From positions 1 through 15,561 of the forward strand of contig DMNL01000164.1 of the NCBI GenBank assembly GCA_003452735.1: a stretch of 15,561 nt of DNA. The letters are read 5' to 3'. The DNA comes from Spirochaetaceae bacterium. Lineage in GTDB: Bacteria > Spirochaetota > Spirochaetia > Treponematales > Rectinemataceae. Below are positions 13,555-15,561 of the stretch, piece after piece (position 1 is the stretch's first letter; each line of letters starts with the position of its first letter). The position numbers and the translations under genes are program-made. The notes beneath the pieces were generated by a model that worked only from the letters and a program-made list of their open reading frames with translations, made no database searches and was not told the origin of the DNA.

Positions 13555-15561
13555 CTAATAGTCTTTTAGATCTTCTATATGTAGAGCGATATAGGCACAT
13601 AGAAAATTGAAGCCTGGATATGTAAGCTTGGGGTCCAAAAGTCCATCGCTGAGCATAAGGATAGAGTCTGTTATTTTAGGGCTTGCGAGAAGCAGCCGAG
13701 CAAGGGGAGCAGTATCGGAATCTGGGGCAAATAGAGCATCCACTGCTGAAATCCACGCATTCAATCTATAATCTCCGAGATTCAGATCCTCTGCGTATGC
13801 TATTAGCTGTGCAATGCCCGAGGAATTGTCATCTATGAATTCCGAATATAGAAGATAGAATTCTTTATCGATGCCCAGAATGCCAGAAATGCTCAATACG
13901 AGTTCGTCTGATACATTGGCTGGTCTATCCTCAGCTTTCAGACAAGATATCAGTGTAGGGATCGAGTTTATTCTTCCAAAAAGCTCGAGCGCGTACGCTC
14001 CCGATATTCGAACTCGTGGGTTGTTCGTGGATTGTATAAGCCGTTCGATTTTTTCAATTGCTTCAAAGGCTTCGAGTCTAGCAAGAGCTACCATAGCCAT
14101 ACTCTGCAACATATAGTCTGGTCCATCCAGCGACTCGATAAGTGCTGGAATCGCAATGCTGGATCGTTGTTTGCCCAGAATTCGAGCTGCAACATAAGCT
14201 GTGGTATAGACATTGGTTTTTACTTCCCGTATCAAGGCGGCAATTGTCTCGTGATCTAGCTCGGGTATGGATTCGAGCGCAAGTAGAGCTTCCGATCGCA
14301 CTTCGAAACGAGGGGAATAGAGATACTCTACAAGTTCTTTTTGTGTAAGGTTCGATTCCGACTTGCTGAGTTTTTGTATAATTCGAACTTCTTCGTGAGC
14401 ACTTGCGCTCTGGTCGAGTCTCGTCAATAGGTCGAAAGCTCGCAGTTCTTTTGGAGAAAGCAGAATAGATATCGATTGAGTTACCGATTTTGCGCCCATA
14501 TGTGGCAGATTTCGCATGCTATAAATAACAACTACAAGCCCTATACTGATTGCCGCGTAATATAGTCTAAAGGCTCCAGCGTTTGATAATCCTATATTCG
14601 AAAAGATTTCGAGAATTCCACCTCCAAGGAATGACCCCAGCGATCCTCCAATCCCATAGGCTAGATTGTAAATTACCGCCAAATCGAGCATCTTTTCTTT
14701 TGGCACCAGACCAAAATAATAGACCTGTGCAGCATTCTCTTCGCCGGCAAATCCAAAAGAGGAGAGAAAATGAACTATAGCCAGAAACAGCGCGATAACC
14801 GATGGAGCGCCCATCAAGGTTGCCGAGTCTGGAATGAGGGCTATTGGGAGAAAGGAGACAAATCCGATTGCGCTATAGATTATGAAAAGTGGCTTCGACC
14901 CAAGGCGATCCACAACGAGGCGAGTTATAAGTCCCATCGTTATTGAGCCGAGGCTTGCAACAATTGAATATACCATTATTGCATCGTCGCCCTGCGCGAA
15001 GACTTCTTTTGCATAGACTGGCAGAAATGCACGCCCCATGCCAGAAAGGAAGGATAACAGCATGAAGGTAAATATGAATGCACGAAATTCCGGCTGGACA
15101 AGAGCTTCTTTTGTGACATCCCATAGAGATTGCTCTTCTTTGCTGGAAAATGCCTCGGGTTCCGGCGTCTTGAATAATATGGCACAACTGATAAGCCCCG
15201 TTATAATTCCAAGACCTATTGCAATTGTGTAGGTCCATAGCGATGCTTCTTGGCCAAGCAAAAAAGCTAGTACTATGTTTGCTAGAATTGCTGCTACAGA
15301 ATTGACAACAGATATGGTGACCAGATAGCGTCCCTGGTCGCTTCGAGGCTTGTCGCCACCACCAGTCGATAATAGTCCCAAGACTGGATTGTTTCCGATG
15401 AGGGCAATTCCTCGGGCTATATGAAATCCTGCGGTCCCCAAAATTAGCATCAGAATCGCAAGCCCCATATGCCCCTTCGATGCGAACAAGGGGGCAAATA
15501 GGATGGGAACGAGAGCAATATATCTGACAACCCATCCCCAGCCGAATACCTTTATGATCGA
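13555..15561 (-). CDS. MFS transporter with C-terminal HEAT-repeat domain (partial)
   Basis: The frame is open to the right window edge, so the start and the first membrane helices are missing; 668 residues are visible. The first half (to about residue 350) is a major facilitator transporter with repeated hydrophobic helices. The inter-helix motif after the sixth helix pair is recognisable (ITRLVVDRLGSKPLFI, about 212-227). The N-terminal visible part, IIKVFGWGWVVRYI, follows directly in frame from the edge, so the TTG at 15489 is not a real start. From about residue 370 to 545 come helical HEAT-like repeats, for example RFEVRSEALLALESIP, YTTAYVAARILGK, YMLQSMAMVALARLEA and PRVRISGAYALELFGR, at intervals of roughly 30-40 residues. 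Such repeats bind proteins or small RNAs. The transported substrate is unknown. Fusion of an MFS core to HEAT repeats is the odd feature. Confidence 0.88.
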   Translation of the reverse strand, partial: SIIKVFGWGWVVRYIALVPILFAPLFASKGHMGLAILMLILGTAGFHIARGIALIGNNPVLGLLSTGGGDKPRSDQGRYLVTISVVNSVAAILANIVLAFLLGQEASLWTYTIAIGLGIITGLISCAILFKTPEPEAFSSKEEQSLWDVTKEALVQPEFRAFIFTFMLLSFLSGMGRAFLPVYAKEVFAQGDDAIMVYSIVASLGSITMGLITRLVVDRLGSKPLFIIYSAIGFVSFLPIALIPDSATLMGAPSVIALFLAIVHFLSSFGFAGEENAAQVYYFGLVPKEKMLDLAVIYNLAYGIGGSLGSFLGGGILEIFSNIGLSNAGAFRLYYAAISIGLVVVIYSMRNLPHMGAKSVTQSISILLSPKELRAFDLLTRLDQSASAHEEVRIIQKLSKSESNLTQKELVEYLYSPRFEVRSEALLALESIPELDHETIAALIREVKTNVYTTAYVAARILGKQRSSIAIPALIESLDGPDYMLQSMAMVALARLEAFEAIEKIERLIQSTNNPRVRISGAYALELFGRINSIPTLISCLKAEDRPANVSDELVLSISGILGIDKEFYLLYSEFIDDNSSGIAQLIAYAEDLNLGDYRLNAWISAVDALFAPDSDTAPLARLLLASPKITDSILMLSDGLLDPKLTYPGFNFLCAYIALHIEDLKDY

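Noticed and set aside
14873..15535. 220-codon minus-strand frame beginning MGCQIYCSR
   Set aside because: It is an out-of-frame shadow of the MFS gene with improbable Cys/Ser/His-rich composition.

Overview
This window looks like chromosomal DNA of a Gram-negative-type (diderm) bacterium, most plausibly a spirochaete. The diderm reading rests on two sugar-binding proteins that carry ordinary Sec signal peptides and no lipobox, which implies a periplasm. The spirochaete assignment is inference from the gene mix (CUT1-type sugar ABC importers without their own ATPase, a two-domain YggT protein, an MFS-HEAT fusion) and has not been tested by alignment.

Bases 1-10675 form an amino-sugar or peptidoglycan-salvage region. 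From left to right on the minus strand lie an inner-membrane permease cut by the window edge, a second permease and a periplasmic binding protein (importer A), then a serine hydrolase resembling the Bacillus AmiE N-acetylmuramoyl-L-alanine amidase. Divergent from the hydrolase, with overlapping 5' ends, is a plus-strand NamZ (DUF1343) exo-beta-N-acetylmuramidase. Next comes a second minus-strand importer (B: binding protein, then two permeases), divergent from plus-strand murQ (MurNAc-6-phosphate etherase) and an RpiR-family regulator in the position of murR. The set AmiE, NamZ, MurQ and MurR matches the Bacillus subtilis MurNAc cluster, but the PTS transporter MurP is replaced by two ABC importers. 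Neither hydrolase has a visible signal peptide, so the model here is import of cell-wall fragments followed by cytoplasmic cleavage. Two steps are missing from the window: a MurNAc kinase to feed MurQ, and the ATPase subunits of both importers.

Bases 10801-12046 hold an RluA-family pseudouridine synthase overlapping a small unrecognised protein. Bases 12060-13522 hold a minus-strand DUF72 protein and, divergent from it, a two-domain YggT membrane protein separated by a tandem 16-bp repeat. Bases 13555 to the right edge hold an MFS transporter with a C-terminal HEAT-repeat domain, whose start is beyond the window.

The strongest regulatory signals are a full-consensus promoter and a long structured leader upstream of binding protein A, a good promoter upstream of binding protein B, and a very long GC-rich hairpin (7333-7390) between binding protein B and its permeases. 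I saw no tRNA, rRNA, CRISPR array, transposase or phage gene. No gene-free stretch exceeds 300 bases.
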